A stretch of 64,000 bases of DNA, taken from the NCBI GenBank assembly GCA_958450365.1, contig CAUEEP010000356.1, forward strand, positions 1 to 64,000, read 5' to 3'. The translations under genes and the position numbers were made by a program. Positions 50,701 to 60,627 of the stretch are shown piece by piece. The stretch comes from Mesorhabditis belari (Eukaryota > Nematoda > Chromadorea > Rhabditida > Rhabditidae). The notes beneath the pieces are model-generated. The model saw only the letters and a list, made by a program, of their open reading frames with translations, was not told the origin of the DNA and made no database searches. Every line of letters begins with the position of its first letter. The first letter of the stretch is position 1.

Positions 50701-53700
50701 GCCTGGATTTGCCTACTGTACTAAACTGTACTACTGTACTAAACCCTATCTCCAAGCACTCACCAATAAGCGGTAAAGCCTCTGACGTGTTCGGTGTCAT
50801 TTCGGAAAGAACCGTCAAGAAGAAACAAACGGATAGGAGGATTGTGGTTTCTGAAATGAAAATTGTGTTCAAGAATTTCAAGAATTGATTGAATTGATTG
50901 AATTGATTGAATTGATTCAAGTTTTTGATCGTCAGAGCTAAATTTTCCATACGGTATCCAATTTTCTCAGCCATATCGTGAGCCGGAAGACAGAAACACA
51001 TCAGAGTCATGATTGAAATCAATAAAGATGGGATGATCAAGTTGAATGCGTAGAAGAGAGTTCGACGCTGAAGGGATTGAAAATGAATTTTGCTGAAAAT
51101 CTCTTAATCTCTCTATTTTGCCAGAAAATAGAGATAAAATAGAGGGAAAATGGAGACAAAATTGAGGGAAAATTGCGCTCAAGAACCTAGTGATGCCTAG
51201 AAACGAAGAAAACTGGCTCAATTTTGTCCAGTTTTACCCAGTAAATTTGTATTCGGGGATTTTCCGGGTCGGGCAATCGATTGGAGCTATTCATGGAGCC
51301 ATGGAGCTATTAATGGAGCCATGGAGCTATTAATGGAGCCATGGAGCTATTCATGGAGCCATTGAGCTATTCATGGAGTCATGGAGCTATTCATGGAGCT
51401 ATGGGGCTATTCATGGAGCTATGGAGCTATTCATGGAGCTATGGAGCTATTCATGGAGCTATAGCTATTCATGGAGCTATAGCTATTCATGGAGCCATGG
51501 ACCTATTCATGGAGCCATGGACCTATTCATGGAGCCATGGACCTATTCATGGAGCCATGGAGCTCTAGCCTATGCCCTGGCCATGATCCAAACCCAGCTC
51601 ACCTTAATATAGATGTAAAATTTGATTGTTGGATACGGCTCTTCGCAACAAGCGTAATATTTCGTCTCACGAATCGCCGGGGCATCTAAATTTTTGAAAT
51701 GTTAACAATTCATTAAAATCTACCAACAAGAAGCCATTCCCCGTTGCTCACGTAAGTTGAAAGGTCCATTGATTCACCTAAAAGGAGATTCAGTATTGCT
51801 AGCTGAATACTTTTTATCTTGGCTTACGATAATACCTGGAATGTTACAGTTTATCAGTTTATCACTGAAGTTTATCACTAGCTTATCACCAATCCATTAC
51901 CAGATTCCTCAGTATCGATTAATAAATCAATCGCTTTGCCGTGATAAGACCATGAGCCGAATTTCATGAAACACGTCTGCGAATCGAATGGAAACCAAGT
52001 GATGTCAATCTGGATTGAAAATCAGCTAGATCAGAACCAAGTTGGCCTGTTAGATCAAGACGAAGCCAGAACCAAACCTGAGTCAGCCAAGGATCAGGTT
52101 GGCAGGTCTAACCAGCACTTGGTTTTTCACAACTAGAACCAGGCCAGGGCCAGACCCGGCTTGTGGTCTTAGACTTAGGCTTAGGCTTAGGCCAGGCCTG
52201 GTTTGTGGTCTGGCCAGGGCCAGGCCTGGCTTGTGGCCCTATTCCAAGCCAAGCCTAGTGGCCCTATCCCAAGCGAAGCCTAGTGGCCCTATTCCAAGCC
52301 AGGCCTAGTGGCCCTATCCCAAGCGAAGCCTAGTGGCCCTATCCCAAGCCAAGCCTAGTGGCCCTATTCCAAGCCAAGCCTAGTGGCCCTATCCCAAGCC
52401 AAGCCTAGTGGCCCTATTCCAAGCCAAGCCTAGTGGCCCTATCCCAAGTCAAGCCTAGTGGCCCTATTCCAAGCCAAGCCTAGTCCAAAATGTAACACGA
52501 AGTGCAAAAATGTTGACTGGGTCTGATCCAGATCTGTTCTTGATCCTGATCCTGATTCCAGTCCGGCTCTGACCTGATCAAGTCTAGTCTGGCCCTGATC
52601 CTTGTGTGATCTGACTTGATCCTGGCCTTGCCCAAAAGATTTCCAATTGAACATTCACCGTACACATCCAATTCACCGTACACATCCAATTCACCGTACA
52701 CATCCAATTCATCGTGCACAAACCTTGCAAGTCACTTTGAAAACCCCAGGCGGTACCCATTGAATCTCGCCAGTGTTCGAGACAACCATATTGCTTTTGA
52801 ACATCGAATCGAATTGCTCGTCGGCGCTGAAAATGAGTGTGTGAATGAGAAAGATAGCCTAATAACAAATGCAATGAGTGGCCAATGAAAGAAGCTTTGA
52901 GATAAGAGAAAAACTCAAAAACAACACTTTTTAAGCTTAGAGGTGATTTGACCCGTCAGCGCTTCAGATTCAAAGTCTTGTAGGCACTTTTGAATCAACC
53001 CTGGACAGGACAAATGCTTTTGACTTGAATTCGGCTAGGCTTAAGCTAATGAAAACTTGTTTTTATTAGCCTTAAATTTGTTTGGTTTTTGTTTAAAGTT
53101 TATCAAAATGATCAATCTGTTGTACAGTAACATATCCGGTCTTCACAACGATTCTCCGCAACTTTTTAACGGTTAGTCAACGGTTAGTCAACTAGAGAAG
53201 GTCACCAAATCAAGGTGAAATTTCAACACGAGACCTATCCTATCCTGTTGAGTTTTTCACACGCTTTCCAAATCCTAGTGCTTTTCCCTAGTCCATCCTG
53301 GTACTCGGGAGGTCAAGAGTTCAAGCCTACCGGCTAGATTAATGATGAATGATTAGATTTTCCAGAAATTGCGATTATTCGGTTTTTTTCTCATTGATTA
53401 GGGCTTAGAAGTTGGAGTGCTGGGGTTGTTTGTATTGTTGTTTGTATTGTTGTTTGTATTGTTGTTTGTATTGTTGTTTCTATTGTTGTTTGTATTGTTG
53501 TTTGTATTGTTGTTTGTATTGTTTGTACCAAATTATTCATGTGAATAAATGTATTTTTATACTTGTTTAGTTTTGTTTAAGTTTATCAAAATGATCAACC
53601 TGTTGTACAGTAACACATCCGGTCTCCACAATGGTCCTCCATCTTCAGATGTAGCAAATCGCACGGAAGTAATGTTTTCGAATCGTGATGGACTCCAGCG

Positions 53701-55770
53701 TAGTCGGTAATCTTTCCATTTCTAAGATTTACAGAATCATTTCAGTAGATAAATAGTTAAAGCATAGCTTTGGATAGCTTTGGATAGCTCTGGATACAAA
53801 ATAGACAGTTTGTTAGTTTAGATAAAAATAGACAAGCAGCTAGTGGAAGGAGAAATTCAATCTGCCAGAGTACAAAGAGCAAAGTACAAAGAGCAAAGTG
53901 CTTTGTACTCTAGCAGTGCTTTGTACTCTAGCAGGCACTCTGGCAGTGCTTTGTACTCTAGCAGTGCTTTGTACTCTGGCAATGCTTTGTACTCTGGCAA
54001 TGCTTTGTACTCTAGCAGTGCTTTGTACTCTAGCAGTGCTTTGTACTCTAGCAGTGCTTTGTACTCTAGCAGTGCTTTGTACTCTAGCAGTGCTTTGTAC
54101 TCTGGCAGTGCTTTGTACTCTGGCAGGCACTCTGGCAGTGCTTTGTACTCTAGCAGGTACTCTGGCAGTGCTTTGTGCTCTAGCAGTGCTTTGTACTCTA
54201 GCAGTGCTTTGTACTCTAGCAGTGCTTTGTACTCTGGCAGTGTTTTGTACTCTGGCAGTGCTTTGTACTCTGGCAGGCACTCTGGCAGTGCTTTGTACTC
54301 TAGCAGGTACTCTGGCAGTGCTTTGTACAGAGAACAAAGTGCTTTGTGCTTTGTTAGAAACGCACGGAAACTGGCAGAGGATTACACCCATCCAGTGTAC
54401 CAAATCCCTTGCATTTTCAAGAGCTCAAAGTGTACTTTGAGCTCTTGAAAGCTCTGAACTCCGAACAAAACTCCGAACTCACGAATTGCAGCCACGCGTT
54501 CACTTCGATGATTTGATCCTTTTCGTTCTATAAAGTTCTATATTTTTCAAATTTCTAATCAATTTCTAATTAAATTTACAAAACTTTTAACTTACAAAGT
54601 ACATAAAATAGAACTTAACACTCACCACATCGATAATTTGCTGCAAGAAAACTTTCATCGAAACATTCAATGCTCGTTCGGGATCGCGCACCGGTCGCAC
54701 CAATGGGTTGTACTTGGCTTGTAGAGCTCTGAAATTTACAATCAAAATTTTTGTTACCGATTTAATTGGCGCGGAAACGTCTGGAAAAGGAAAAAGTGAC
54801 AAAAAAGCGCCAATTTTTCATCATTTTTCAATCATTTTTTCTAAGCGCTGGTTAAAGTTAAAAATATGTGTTATATCTCAAAAATTGCCTATTCTCTCTA
54901 CTTTAATTTGATACCAAAACGCGCAAAAATAAACGTACTGGTGTCAAGATATGAGCGTTTGTTTGAGAGCAAACTTAGACTACGCGACGCTCCTATAGGC
55001 CCTCTTCTATTAGAATATTTACGGTAATCTAATTCACTTTTTAACCGAGCCTTTAAGTTTGTTTAGTTTAAGCCTTTGTTTAGCAATAAACAAGGGGGTG
55101 GGACAAATGCGACCTTTTTTTGCGCACCTGGACATTTGCGCACCTTTTTTTTTGCTGGAAAAGGCCTTAGGAAAGGTCGTAGAGCTTCAAAAATATTTCC
55201 ATATAAGGGAATCGTATGCGTAAATTCCGAATTTCGACAAATCAGACCTCGCTGACACGTCAAATTTGGGCTAAAAGGCAAAAACTGCGAAAAAGCGTTA
55301 AGTTGCGTAGTTTTTGCCTTTTAGCCCAAATTTGACGGGTCAACGAGGTCTGATTTGTCGAAATTCGGAATCTACGCATACGATTCCCTTCTATGAAAAC
55401 ATTTTTGAAGCTCTACGACCTTTCCTAAGGCCTTTTCCAGCAAAAAAAAGGTGCGCAAATGTCCAGGTGCGCAAAAAAAACGTCGCATTTGTCCCACTCC
55501 CTTATTATTCTTTTATTATTCTTTTATCTATTTCTTTTTCTATTAATTATTAATTAATATGTGTTATATCTCAAAAAAAACGCAAATTTCTCTTTTTTTT
55601 AACTTTATTGGTGCAAGATCTTTAAAGGAAATTTTTTAAAAGAAAATTTTTAAAGGAAAGAAAGGAAATTTTCTTTTTTTGTTATCTCACCTATATAAGT
55701 CACTTTCTCGTTTACTCGGCCATACGAGCGGCAAGCAAGTGGCGAAGATTAGCAGAGAATTTATGAGCAT
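44771..55770 (-). CDS. Nicotinic acetylcholine receptor subunit, alpha type
   Basis: Sixteen exons: 55770-55691, 54728-54626, 54527-54483, 53721-53600, 52826-52724, 52009-51901, 51777-51724, 51685-51603, 51067-50953, 50850-50764, 49961-49831, 49681-49562, 48658-48521, 46476-46368, 46326-46211, 44887-44771. All phases agree; 543 aa. Subunit of a pentameric acetylcholine-gated cation channel. Signal peptide (1-18); RPDVLLYN loop A (109-116); Cys-loop Cys150-Cys164; vicinal Cys218-Cys219 in [10 protein letters not shown], which defines alpha type; TM1 about 237-259; TM2 with Glu267 (-1') and Leu277 (9'), a cation-channel pore; TM3 302-324; cytoplasmic loop 325-505, Glu/Lys/Arg-rich; TM4 511-536, after [14 protein letters not shown]2 and the [11 protein letters not shown] sequence after TM3 suggest the nematode DEG-3/ACR-23 side of the family, not certain. 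The start follows a TATTTAG acceptor at 55794. An AATAAA overlaps the region just after the stop, so the 3' UTR is very short. The donor of exon 11 could alternatively lie after GGG (residue 337). Confidence 0.93.
44945..45268 (+). repeat. GCTAGCTTAGCTTAGCTGCTT-type array in the receptor's last intron
   Basis: About 15 copies of a 20-21 bp unit GCTAGCTTAGCTTAGCTGCTT with CTTCTTG and CTGATTG variants in a recurring order. High density of AGCT and GCTAGC palindromes. Confidence 0.88.
45384..45910 (-). mobile_element. Mariner transposase fragment with duplicated flank
   Basis: Minus strand, from 45905: [20 protein letters not shown], then a second-frame [11 protein letters not shown] (both near 45905-45790), then [20 protein letters not shown] and [20 protein letters not shown] to 45560, then [20 protein letters not shown]. 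These are the N-terminal helix-turn-helix region and linker of a mariner transposase; the D,D catalytic part is absent. A 120-bp stretch (45384-45502, AAAATCAATCTATAATCTTT onward) is repeated at 45960-46094, so the fragment lies between direct repeats. Located in the receptor's last intron. Confidence 0.8.
46610..47372 (+). repeat. Tandem duplication of about 430 bp
   Basis: 46610-47030 and 47050-47372 share, at very high identity, AGTACTGCTAATGTCCAGGG, CACTGATAGACAAAGG, and an unbroken stretch from GCTAGACACGAGTTTGATGC to GATGCTTCTGATAAAGC. Copy 1 has three GATAGACAAAGGTT units where copy 2 has one. In the receptor intron between exons 13 and 14. Confidence 0.88.
47686..48320. mobile_element. 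Cluster of three GC-box hairpin elements
   Basis: Hairpin 1 (47686-47914) has ends GACATTTGATACTCGCCCCG and the inverse. Hairpin 2 (about 47920-48036) and hairpin 3 (about 48041-48320) share the CCTTTTGCCATTGGCAATCT arm and GGGGCGGGGCG motif. Each arm carries a GC box (GGGGCGGGGC) next to a CCAATGGC, which resemble Sp1 and CCAAT sites. No coding capacity. In a receptor intron. Confidence 0.8.
48834..49533 (-). repeat. 20-bp minisatellite, about 35 copies
   Basis: Unit (plus strand) GAGCCGCGCACAAGTTGTCT. Variants GAGCTGCG and GAGCCGGGCACAAAGTGTCT occur as a repeated pair, so blocks of 40-60 bp were duplicated. One copy lacks CA near 49325, shifting the frame. Minus-strand open frames of 232-249 codons (repeats of [20 protein letters not shown]) are artefacts. 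The array ends 29 bp from receptor exon 12. Confidence 0.95.
50071..50566. mobile_element. Foldback element with AGGGTGATCCCAAAAGTTC end
   Basis: Left GATCCCAAAAGTTCCGC pairs with right GTGCGAGAACTTTTGGGAT; inner arms pair over GTTATATAGAGATTTAAAGC and TTAATTCTTAGCTACA. The centre includes a TACGTCTATGTACATG array (50390-50455) of about 14-bp units. In a receptor intron. Confidence 0.75.
51284..51566 (+). repeat. 20-bp TATTCATGGAGCCATGGAGC array
   Basis: About 15 copies with GAGCTATGG, ATAGC and CATGGACC variants. NcoI-like CCATGG palindromes throughout. Begins right after a copy of the GGGTCGGGCAATCGATTGGA motif and ends 37 bp from receptor exon 8. Confidence 0.9.
52185..52490 (+). repeat. 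25-bp CCAAGCCAAGCCTAGTGGCCC array
   Basis: About eleven copies of GGCCCTATCCCAAGCCAAGC plus CTAGT, alternating TATCC/TATTCC. Preceded by CTTAGGCTTAGGC and GGCCAGGCCTGG palindromes. In a receptor intron. Confidence 0.9.
52655..52714 (+). repeat. 18-bp CACCGTACACATCCAATT array, 3.5 copies
   Basis: Short array ending ten bases from the donor of receptor exon 5 (exon low end 52724). Confidence 0.88.
53085..53170 (-). pseudogene. Decayed duplicate of the end of receptor exon 4
   Basis: Minus strand matches the 3' end of exon 4 and the start of its intron (53570-53645): both contain GTTACTGTACAACAG next to TTGATCATTTTGATAAAC. In this copy the codon for the loop A Trp region reads TGA and the donor dinucleotide is AT instead of GT, so it cannot be spliced as an exon. 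A partial exon duplication that has degenerated. Confidence 0.8.
53422..53525 (+). repeat. 12-bp TGTTGTTTGTAT array, about 8 copies
   Basis: Simple array between the duplicate exon fragment and receptor exon 4. One unit reads TTTCTATTG. Confidence 0.9.
53896..54332 (+). repeat. 18-bp AGCAGTGCTTTGTACTCT array
   Basis: About 24 units of AGCAGTGCTTTGTACTCT or GGCAGTGCTTTGTACTCT, with inserted AGGCACTCTGGC pieces at intervals. 18 bp keeps frame, so open frames of about 180-200 codons exist on both strands; none looks genuine. In a receptor intron, about 150 bp from exon 3. Confidence 0.93.
55094..55501. mobile_element. Foldback MITE, GGGAGTGGGACAAATG family, copy 2
   Basis: Same interior as 812-1195: AAGGCCTTAGGAAAGGTCGT, GACCTCGCTGACACGTCAAA and CTACGCATACGATT, with both arms about 195 bp and very similar, folding at about 55300. 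In receptor intron 1. Confidence 0.87.
55504..55690. other. Receptor intron 1, proximal part
   Basis: AT-rich; no features seen beyond A/T runs. Confidence 0.4.
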
Positions 55771-55793
55771 ACAAATGCCGCACACAAAAAACC

Positions 55794-55808
55794 CTAAATA
55801 AAAAAAAA
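55794..55808 (-). other. 3' splice acceptor upstream of the receptor ATG (likely trans-splice site)
   Basis: Minus strand TTTTTTTTTATTTAG immediately precedes 23 nt of leader and the ATG at 55770. With no upstream coding exon visible, a spliced-leader acceptor or a non-coding first exon are the two options. Confidence 0.5.
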
Positions 55809-56280
55809 AATTGAGCATAAAACACTCTGAAATATTTCCTGCAAAGTGTAATTTGTGCTCAAAATCAAATGCACCTTTTCTGGTGGATAAAGAAAGTGAT
55901 CGAACCAAGTATCTTGTATCTTCGTACCTTTCCTTTGTCTCTACATCCTTACATCTCTACATTTGTCTCTACGCTATGCATTTGTCGATGATTTATTGGG
56001 TCTCACTTTATCATCTGAATAAAGTATCATTGTACAGGGTGGCTACGTGTGCTAAGCATCTGGCATAGCTTTAAACATCTGGCATAGTTTTAAACAATGT
56101 AGAAAGCATTACTACTCATCTTTTTGTATTTTAATATCCTTTTTATCATTGTCTATTCATTTTTCGTTAAAAAAAAATTAGTTTTTAACGAAAATGACAA
56201 AGACGGGTCATAGTCATGACAAAGACGTGACACAAAAAAGAAAACAGTGACACAAAAAAAGATATTCAGCTCTAAATTTG
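55809..56280. other. Upstream region of the receptor gene
   Basis: Contains TGCACCTTTTCTGGTGGA, the inverse of the motif at 57066, a CACAAATTAC motif and, at 56262-56289, the left part of the dispersed motif GATATTCAGCTCTAAATTTG plus TACCCGGGG. Core promoter not identified. Confidence 0.4.
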
Positions 56281-56289
56281 TACCCGGGG

Positions 56290-56981
56290 GGTAGACATGG
56301 CTATCGGATCGGATCAGGACCGATTCGATAGACCTGATTGATCAGGCTAGCCCGATCCGATCTGATCCGATAGATTCCACCGATCTGATTCGATATGATA
56401 GATCCGATTCGATCTGATAGATCCGACCAATTCGATTCGATACGATAGATCCGACCGATCAGGCTAGCCCGATCCGATCCGATTCGATAGATCCGACCGA
56501 TCAGGTTAGCCCAATCCGATCCGATAGATTCGATCGATCCGATTCGATCTGATAGATCCGACCGATTCGATTCGAAACGATAGATCCGACCGATCAGGTT
56601 AGCCCAATCCGATCCGATAGATCCGACCGATTCGATTCGAAACGATAGATCCGACCGATCAGGCTAGCCCGATCCGATCCGATTCGATAGATCCGACCGA
56701 TCAGGTTAGCCCAATTCGATCCGATAGATTCGATCGATCCGATAGATTCGATCGATCCGATTCGATCCGATAGATCCGACCGATTCGATTCGAAACGATA
56801 GATCCGACCGATCAGGCTAGCCCGATCCGATCCGATAGATCCGATCGATCAGTCTAGCCCGATCCGATCCGATAGATCCCATCGATCAGTCTAGCCCGAT
56901 CCGATTCGATAGATCCGATCGATCAGGCTAGCCCGATCCGATTCGACCCGATCTGATTTTGCCAAAAAACCATGTCTATTT
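56290..56981. mobile_element. TAGACATGG foldback element filled with GATCCGATAGAT repeats (copy 2)
   Basis: Ends GGTAGACATGG and CCATGTCTATTT, flanked exactly by TACCCGGGG at 56281-56289 and 56982-56990, a 9-bp target duplication. Joining the flanks rebuilds a motif present uninterrupted at 35548, 44300 and 51238. The interior is a degenerate array of GATCCGATAGATCCGACC and GATCAGGCTAGCCC units with many GATC and CGATCG palindromes. Confidence 0.85.
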
Positions 56982-57180
56982 TACCCGGGGTTTTCGGGGT
57001 CGGGCAATCGATTGGCAATGTTATTATTGTTTTTTTCGGTTGCTTAAACTTATAAGAAAAAATGAGCACACCAGGAAAGGTGCGTTTACAAGTTCTGAGC
57101 ACAAATTACGCACAATATGGGCTTCTCGAAGTGAAAAACTTTGTGAAATCTGTACGCAATTTCTGTTGTAGGCAATTTCT

Positions 57181-57249
57181 GGCGCACTGAATTCTTCTTT
57201 TTTCATGCAATGCTCTTGTTGCGAGAAAATTTGAAGAATTCAGTGCGCT
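57181..57249. repeat. 16-bp inverted repeat GCGCACTGAATTCTTC
   Basis: GCGCACTGAATTCTTC (57181-57196) and GAAGAATTCAGTGCGC (57233-57249) separated by about 36 bp; no coding sequence. Possibly the remains of a small foldback. Confidence 0.7.
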
Positions 57250-57387
57250 TGAAAGATTTCATTTCCAGATTTAACAAAGTACACGACAAGAGATCTATCG
57301 AAAAACAAATTGTTGAAAATTTTCGATGAACGTGAAAATGGGGCTTGAAACGGCACTCATCGAAGTGGATGAGGGGATTCTGGACTC

Positions 57388-57452
57388 TCATTTCTTTTTC
57401 TTTTTCTTCTTCTTCATCTTCTTCTTCTTCTTCTTCTTCTTTTCCTTTTTCT
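57388..57452 (+). repeat. TTC/TTCTTT microsatellite
   Basis: C/T-only tract of about 65 bp. The antisense Glu/Lys-only frame is an artefact. Confidence 0.88.
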
Positions 57453-57805
57453 CTTTTGCTGAGTGTACAAACACTTCTAACAGAGATACACAAATAACTA
57501 AAAGACATCGGTCTTTCTTTGCAAAAAAAAGAGAAGATTCTATAGATTGAAGAAGTAAATAGTAAGACAAGACTGGAAAAAAGAGAAACTTTGAATTGAA
57601 TTTGATATTGAATTTAATATTGAACTTATCTCCAAGTGTACCTTAAGAAAACAAATTGAAAATTGTTTTGCAAAAAGTTTAAAGCTTGATCGAAAGCCTA
57701 TCGTAGTGTAGATTTTAATTTTAGCTCAAATTAGCCTCGCACAAATAAGCTTTTGTGAAGTTTTGAATATCTAGAAAGGATATTGCTTGGCTAAGCAATG
57801 ACTAA

Positions 57806-58118
57806 GAGGCTAAGGCTCAACCTTGAGAGGCCGAGACTCAACCTTGAGAGGCCGAGACTCAACCTTGAGAGGCCGAGACTCAACCTTGAGAGGCCGAGAC
57901 TCAACCTTGAGAGGCCGAGACTCAACCTTGAGAGGCCGAGACTCAACCTTGAGAGGCCGAGACTCAACCTTGAGAGGCCGAGACTCAACCTTGAGAGGCT
58001 AAGACTCAACCTTGAGAGGCCGAGACTCAACCTTGAGAGGCTAAGACTCAACCTTGAGAGGCTAAGACTCAACCTTGAGAGGCCGAGACTCAACCTTGAG
58101 AGGCCGAGACTCAACCTG
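57806..58118 (+). repeat. 21-bp minisatellite, about 15 copies
   Basis: Unit GAGGCCGAGACTCAACCTTGA, with GCTAAGACTC variants clustered near the 3' end. 21 bp keeps frame and both strands are open (113-114 codons), again an artefact. Confidence 0.93.
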
Positions 58119-58343
58119 CGGTTACTTTTTAACACCTAAGGGCCTTTGTGCTTGTCCCCAATAATCAATCGAATTCAAAATCTTTTTGGACTATTTTGTA
58201 GAGGAGATTCAGGGGTTTCTAATAGTATACAAAACTTATTGGCTGAGACTTGCAGTATTTTTATTTTTGGAATGATATTTGAGCGCTGGTTTCATTCCTG
58301 CAACCCTAATACAGAACAGAGCACGTAGAACAGACAACAAGAA

Positions 58344-58432
58344 TACCGTATTCTCTCTAATAATAGTGCATCCCGGCAAGCTGAGTTGATGACTATTTTA
58401 CGGTTTCCAAGCTTTTGCAGAACACTCTTATC
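58344..58432 (+). mobile_element. Left fragment of the TACCGTATTCTCTCTAATA element
   Basis: TACCGTATTCTCTCTAATAA through GTGCATCCCGGCAAGCTGAG and TTACGGTTTCCAAGCTTT matches the left half of 59127-59348. No right end was found, so this is a truncated copy. Confidence 0.7.
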
Positions 58433-58466
58433 TTTTGATTTCTTCGGAATCCATCTATTTTTGAAA

Positions 58467-58637
58467 ATGCTTAAAATTCTATTTTTTACCCTGTTTACTG
58501 TAGCTTTTTCATTACCGATTGAGAATGAAATTCGACAAAATCCCCGACAAAATTCGAGCGAACTATTGCCGAGTCTTTTTCATGGTCCTGGGAGATGGAT
58601 GAGTTGGGAAAATATAAATGAAATAGATAAAGAGTAG
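58467..58637 (+). CDS. Possible short secreted peptide, 56 aa
   Basis: The ATG at 58467 opens a frame with a typical signal peptide, MLKILFFTLFTVAFSLP (a lysine, then a hydrophobic core, then a small-residue cleavage region), followed by about 39 polar residues including SSELLPSLFHGPGRWMSW. Stop TAG at 58635. The same frame is open upstream to an earlier ATG at 58386 inside the truncated MITE fragment, so the start is uncertain. No dibasic cleavage sites or cysteines are present. It resembles neuropeptide or small secreted precursors in layout only; I do not recognise the family, and chance is a real alternative. Confidence 0.3.
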   Translation: MLKILFFTLFTVAFSLPIENEIRQNPRQNSSELLPSLFHGPGRWMSWENINEIDKE

Positions 58638-58681
58638 GCATTCTAGCCAGGAGTTGAGTACAATAGATCCAGAAATGGTTC

Positions 58682-59080
58682 AACTCTTGGATCTAAAAGC
58701 TAGACGAGGCTTGGATCTAGAGCTAGACGAGGCTTGGATCTAGAGCTAGACAAGGTTTGGATCTAGAGCTAGACAAGGCTTGGATCTAGAGCTAGACGAG
58801 GCTTGGATCTAGAGCTAGACAAGGCTTGGATCAAGAGCTAGACAAGGCTTGGATCTAGAGCTAGACAAGGCTTGGATCTAGAGCTAGACGAGGCTTGGAT
58901 CTAGAGCTAGACAAGGCTTGGATCTAGAGCTAGACAAGGCTTGGATCTAGAGCTAGACAAGGCTTGGATCTAGAGCTAGACGAGGCTTGGATCTAGAGCT
59001 AGACAAGGCTTGGATCTAGAGCTAGACAAGGCTTGGATCTAGAGCTAGACGAGGCTTGGATCTAGAGCTAGACGAGGCCA
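58682..59080 (+). repeat. 23-bp minisatellite, about 17 copies
   Basis: Unit GAGCTAGACAAGGCTTGGAT plus CTA, with GACGAGG/GACAAGG variants. Intergenic. Confidence 0.92.
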
Positions 59081-59126
59081 GATTGAAAAAAACATGGACG
59101 GACGGACAGACAAAGTTTTTTATATA

Positions 59127-59348
59127 TACCGTATTCTTTCTAATAGTAGTGCATCCCGGTGAGCCGAGTTGGTGACGATTTTACGGTTACCAAGCTTTCG
59201 CAGAAGCTCAACACTCTTATTTCCCACAAGATCTCGTTGTCAGCTTCATTTTCCGACCCCACATCGATAGGTTCTGATAAGTGCTTTTCGAGATTTCGAC
59301 CAATTTAGGCGAAGCTTGGGCTGCACTACTATTAGAGAGAATACGGTA
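59127..59348. mobile_element. MITE with TACCGTATTCTTTCTAATAG ends
   Basis: Left TACCGTATTCTTTCTAATAG plus TAGTGCA and right CTGCACTACTATTAGAGAGA plus ATACGGTA are inverted repeats of about 28 bp. Element of 222 bp without an ORF. A truncated relative is at 58344-58432. TACCGTA ends are shared with other foldbacks in the window. Confidence 0.82.
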
Positions 59349-59740
59349 TTTGGATCGATTAGAGTTTGTTGATCGTACAAATAATTATTTGGATCCATTA
59401 GAGTTTATTCCAGACTTGCCAGACTTTCTTCTTTATGGACCACCCTTTCTTTATAAAACCCCTCAAATCACTGTTTCGATATTTCGATGAACCCAGGATT
59501 GAGGTATTTCGCCCATTTCCCCCATTTCCCCCATCCACTCCTCCCAAGTTGGGTTTACGGTTGTGCGCGGCACCAAAAGAAGTCATAAAGAACCGATAAA
59601 TGGTCAGCCTAAATACCCAAACGAATCACCAAATTACCCCCTCTTGCACTCTTGCAATCCTGTCTTTTTCTCAATTCACTCAAAAATTTGATTCTTTCTC
59701 TTTACCTGAATAAGTTTTACAGTACTCTGAGGTTTCTAAA
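59349..59740. other. Intergenic, no gene recognised
   Basis: Short TTGGATC duplications at 59350-59400 and a CCCATTTCC triplet near 59515. No coding exon seen. Confidence 0.4.
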
Positions 59741-59744
59741 AGGT

Positions 59745-60160
59745 TGGTGAAGCTACCGTAATCTCCAGCTATCTTCATCTGCAGCTACCGTAATCTCCAG
59801 CTAACTTAATCTGCAGCGATCTTAATCCGTAGCTACCGTAACCTACAGCTATCTTAATCTGCAGCTATCTTAATCTGTAGCTACCGTAACCTACAGCTAT
59901 CTTCATCTGCAGCTATCTTAATCTGCAGCTATCCTAATCGGTAGCTACCTTAATCTCCAGTTAGCTTAATCTGCAGCTACCGTAACCTACAGCCAACTTA
60001 ATCTGCAGCTACCGTAACCTATAGCTATCTTAATCTGTAGCTACCGTGACCTACAGCTAGCTTAATCTGCAGCTATCTTAATCTGCAGCTATCTTAATCT
60101 GTAGCTCCCGTAACCTACAGCTATCTTAATCTGCAGCTACCGTAACCTACAGCTACCGTA
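59745..60160 (+). repeat. Degenerate CTACCGTAACCTACAGCTAT / CTTAATCTGCAGC array
   Basis: About 22 units of 17-18 bp in mixed order (TACCGTAACCTACAG, ATCTTAATCTGCAG) with PstI-like CTGCAG palindromes. Intergenic. Confidence 0.85.
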
Positions 60161-60615
60161 ATTTGTCCAATTTCCTCAAGTTTCATCTCATTCGCTGGGG
60201 AATCAAATTAAGAATTGAATGAAATCAAATTAACGAAGATTTAAAGAAAATATTACGGTAGCTTCTTAAAGCTATCTTTCAGCAAAAATTCAGCTTAGTA
60301 ATTTTTCAAAATAGGTTTAAGAAACGACTTTTAGACTACTGGATCGTACTCTTACCGTAATCTAATCCCTGTAGGCTAATGCGTTTCCTAAAAGGTATCT
60401 ATTTTAGAAAAAAAACCGTAACTAAGCAACCACTATTGAGGAATCACACGGCTCTGTCAAAATGATAAAAAATTGGGCTGATTTGATGAAAACTAGCGGT
60501 CTGACTACGATAGTTTTGCAAAATAGGTACCTTTTTTGAAACTAGATTATTATAAAGAACACAATGACCAATTCGATTAATTAGATTAGGGTTACGGTAG
60601 TCGAGTTACGCTTTA
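60161..60615. other. Intergenic, no gene recognised
   Basis: AT-rich, TTACGGTA motifs at 60253 and 60593. No exon seen. Confidence 0.4.
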
Positions 60616-60627
60616 AAGACTCAGGCG

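Noticed and set aside
53840..54448. Plus- and minus-strand frames of 180-201 codons
   Set aside because: Produced by an 18-bp array; both strands open; inside a receptor intron.
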